A program made the position numbers and the translations under genes. From Haemaphysalis longicornis (Eukaryota > Arthropoda > Arachnida > Ixodida > Ixodidae), in NCBI GenBank assembly GCA_013339765.2, contig CM023449.1, forward strand, positions 203,695,422 to 203,759,421: a stretch of DNA of 64,000 nt, written 5' to 3'. Under the pieces are notes generated by a model, which saw nothing but the letters and a program-made list of their open reading frames with translations, did no database searches and was not told the DNA's origin. Below are positions 61,601 through 64,000 of this stretch, piece after piece. The number at the start of each line of letters is the position of its first letter. Positions within the stretch are counted from its first letter, which is position 1.

Positions 61601-62030
61601 GCGTGGGAAGGCCTATTTTATGTATAGTCGTAAGCGAGGTGTCAGGTAATCCTATAAGTTTCTTCACTTCTAAGCGCATTCCCGCTTAGAAAATTTTGTT
61701 TTCAAGCTCTGCCTTGAGCTTTTTTAGCGCCTTTGTGGCCCGTTAACGGCTCCAGGTTCTTTTAGACGTACGTACGCTCGTACGGGTGATGCACAGCTGG
61801 CTGTTTAGGCTCTTTCCCGTATGGCAGTTAGTGGCTTCTTTAAGAAATTTTTCATTCTGCGTAGAACCATGACTCTGGACCAGACTGCGAGACGAGCTGC
61901 TGTCTAATGGCATAAAAGTTTTCGAGTCGAAAGCCATCAATCGCCATGTTTCAAGCACGCGGGTTGTGAGGTTCAGAAAATAGGTTGTTCGGAAAAGTTG
62001 AAGCTGCTCGAGTCAGAGGGGCGTGATCCG
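55681..62030. other. Stretch without a supported gene
   Basis: It contains a 26-bp tandem duplicate at about 55985-56036 and scattered frames up to 201 codons (57890-58495) with no recognisable domain. A plus segment at 61020-61290 with an upstream CCTTGCAG could be an old exon (PVEDVGRRRVLFDVRELRGH) but has no support. Confidence 0.35.
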
Positions 62031-62075
62031 GTGATCTTCTTGCAAAAGGGGCATAATGACCAATGCAAGTGATGC

Positions 62076-62366
62076 ACCCAGCGAGCCACACTCACTCACA
62101 TGATTTGGGCTTGTGATGCTCAGCCACGAACTATACGAGCATGCTTACGAATCACGAGTGCGGAGCAGTGGGAGACCTGTTTGCTTAGCTCCGACCCCGA
62201 ATTACAGGTCAAGGTCGTCCAACTGGCCGAAGATGCCACTCGCGCCCAAGGGCTGCAGGCCGCCATCTGAGGGGCACCAATTCAGGAAGGCGCTTCTACT
62301 TCCCCTTCCTCCTTTTACCCAGTTTTGGGCAAAATGAAGTTGTCATCATCATCATCGTCATCATCG
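62076..62366 (+). mobile_element. LINE ORF2 C-terminus and 3' tail
   Basis: The frame 62076-62270 reads ATLTHMIWACDAQ (the H-x4-C half of the C-terminal zinc knuckle), SAEQWETCLLSSDPELQVKV and AEDATRAQGLQAAI, then a stop. The short 3' UTR ends GGGCAAAATGAAGTTGTC plus (ATC)n. This is typical of tick CR1/I-like LINEs and is 5'-truncated. Confidence 0.75.
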
Positions 62367-62711
62367 GTGCGGGCAGCGTGAGCGCGGGATCGCGAGCCAG
62401 GAAAGAGAAACGGCAGTGCCCGGGCAGCCTTGGAGGAGTGCAGGGAAAGGGTGACGCAGCGCGCGCCAGGAAGGGAAACAGCTGCGCCAAAGGAAGGTAG
62501 GCTGACGCCGCACGTGCAATACGAGCCCACTTGAGTGGTGAAGCTACCGAAGGTGGCGACGGGACGCTTCTGGCGATGGCTATAGAAAGAGGACCGAACT
62601 TCGCAGGCTGCTGTCCAGTGGGCTGATCGAGTGGTGACGGGTGCGGCGGCTACGTTCCACAGTACGTTCAAGAGCACATTAACATAAGGTTTAACTAGAC
62701 TTTCAGATTCA

Positions 62712-62840
62712 GGGGCCCTATTCACGACTGAATAGGTTCACGGTGAATTCGCCATGTTTTCGCGTAAGCAAAACGTAAGCAATAGTGACGTGATGCACGT
62801 ATAGCTATGACGACATGCAGTGTAATTTGACATTTAGTTT
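62712..62840 (+). repeat. GGGCCCTATTC-headed repeat, partial copy C
   Basis: Begins GGGGCCCTATTCACGAC, followed by GTGAATTCGCC-type sequence like copy A. It diverges afterwards. Confidence 0.4.
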
Positions 62841-63017
62841 ATAAAGTTCACAACCAAGCTATCAAATATTTGCATAAATGATACAATATTCCTTGGCATG
62901 TGTTATGAAAATTTGGACGGCTGATTGGGCTGGCAAGAGAAACACACTTCGTCAGGGTAAAATTGGCTTCAACACCATAAGGCGAGCAAGTAATGTTGAT
63001 CCAAAAGCGACCCAAAG

Positions 63018-63304
63018 GGCCCTATTCTCGACATGCTAAAGTCACAGTGGACTATGAATTCACCGGATGCCTTTTCTGATTGGCCTTCAATTTTGGTCAC
63101 ACGCTTATGGTTGACAAAGCGGTTGTGTGGGCTTTCGTCATTGTGACATTTCATGACGTTTACTGGCACAAGTTCTAAAGTTTTCCTTCTTTTTCTTTAA
63201 TGAAAGCGCATAATTCTTGGCCGGCTATGAAAAACTAGACAAAATGCTCCGAACATGACAATGTAGGCCTGCCTTTACTCTTCAGCAACGATACGACTTG
63301 TGTG
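63018..63304 (+). repeat. GGGCCCTATTC-headed repeat family, copy B
   Basis: Co-linear with copy A at 41768-42035: GGGCCCTATTCTCGAC, GGTTGACAAAGCGGTTGTGT, GCGCATAATTCTTGG, ACATGACAATGTA, AACGATACGACTTGT. Its 3' end is interrupted by the SINE at 63311. Confidence 0.55.
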
Positions 63305-63310
63305 TCCCTC

Positions 63311-63555
63311 CCGCCGCGGTGGCTCAGTGGCTAAGGCGTTGCGCTGCTGAGCACGAGGTCGCGGGTTCGATTCCCGGCTGCGGCGGTCGCTTTTCTGATG
63401 GAGGCGAAAAAGCAAGAACGCCCGTGTGTACGAGATTTCCGCGCACGTTAAAGATCCCCAGGTGGTCAAAATTAATCCGGAGCCCTCCACTACTGCAAGC
63501 CCCAGCGCCTGCGTTGCGCCTGCGCGTTAAACCCTTCAATCAAAATCGAAATCAA
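63311..63555 (+). mobile_element. tRNA-headed SINE (Ruka-like), copy 5, intact promoter
   Basis: Plus-strand reference copy: A box GTGGCTCAGTGGCTAAGGCG, B box GGGTTCGATTCCC, body with GATCCCCAGGTGGTCAAAAT, and tail ending in CAATCAAAATCGAAATCAA. The flanking duplication is short (TCCCTC at 63305-63310 and 63556-63561). Confidence 0.9.
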
Positions 63556-63561
63556 TCCCTC

Positions 63562-64000
63562 TCTGGGAACAAATGCTGCGAAACAGATTGCGTATACATT
63601 AAATAATTATCAAGAAATTTCTACCATTCCCTCAAACCAGATACGCAGTTTTTTATATATATACTGAAGTCATGATGTTGTTACAAGGATAAATATTTTC
63701 TTCCTTTTTCGTTGCCGCCTTTCAAGGTTTCATTTTTCAAACCCTGTTCACTGTGTATACCAGTACTGTTTTTAGTTGCATTGTATGTACTGTATAACCC
63801 TTGCGAGTTTTGTTAATTGTGCGGTAATTTGTGTGTGTATATGGGCTATTTCTACTTGCCGCACCGGCGAACTGCATGGGGCCAGTAAAGTTGTTCTACA
63901 GCTTTTTTTCCCGGTTCCCTATGCGTGAATCTCTTTACTCTGCAAAAGAATGAAAAGGTTGGCTCCAATCCACGCTGTGAAGGTGGTTGACAGCAAGGCT
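63562..64000. other. No gene; possible LINE tail
   Basis: T-rich sequence with TGTATGTACTGTAT and GGGGCCAGTAAAGTTGTTCT, which resembles a LINE 3' UTR but has no coding support. Confidence 0.25.

Noticed and set aside
63311..63385. tRNA gene
   Set aside because: It is the head of a SINE, with identical bodies at four other places in the window.

Overview
The window looks like nuclear DNA from a hard tick (Ixodidae, possibly a metastriate genus). The reasons are tRNA-headed SINEs resembling the Ruka-type SINEs of ticks, decayed non-LTR retrotransposons of tick type, RTE and Penelope-like fragments, many simple repeats, and one widely split gene for a group III (bee-venom-like) secreted phospholipase A2. 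The species assignment is inference from repeat and protein resemblance, since no database could be searched.

Layout. 1-5,240: a SINE with target-site duplications, GC-rich hairpins, a TG microsatellite and a second SINE type. 5,244-5,952: an unrecognised open frame that may be an exon. About 5,990-10,690: a decayed non-LTR LINE (ORF1 with zinc knuckles, ORF2 with endonuclease and reverse transcriptase) interrupted inside the RT region by a SINE. 10,690-15,270: mostly AT-rich sequence with a third tRNA-headed repeat. 15,274-37,308 (minus strand): the phospholipase A2 gene, with one untranslated first exon and six coding exons. Its introns hold a pogo/Tigger-like transposon, an RTE fragment, a MITE, two SINEs, a probable LTR and tetranucleotide arrays. 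37,309-38,700: GC-rich upstream DNA with three CACGTG boxes. 39,723-41,659: two Penelope-like element ends in opposite orientation, one of them split by an RTE insertion with a 9-bp target-site duplication. 41,700-64,000: no gene that I can support; it holds LINE ends, SINEs, a repeated family beginning GGGCCCTATTC and a 501-bp inverted-terminal-repeat unit containing a near-perfect palindrome.

The only gene I consider well supported is the phospholipase A2. Its coding exons join in frame with consensus splice sites (215+120+173+160+154+393 nt, 404 codons plus stop). The product has a signal peptide, an unrecognised N-terminal region of about 147 residues, a group III PLA2 domain with WCG-x-G and CCxxHD motifs intact, and an acidic Pro/Glu-rich tail. 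Nearly everything else is transposable-element debris. I found no bacterial-type operon, no CRISPR array, no rRNA and no convincing tRNA gene.
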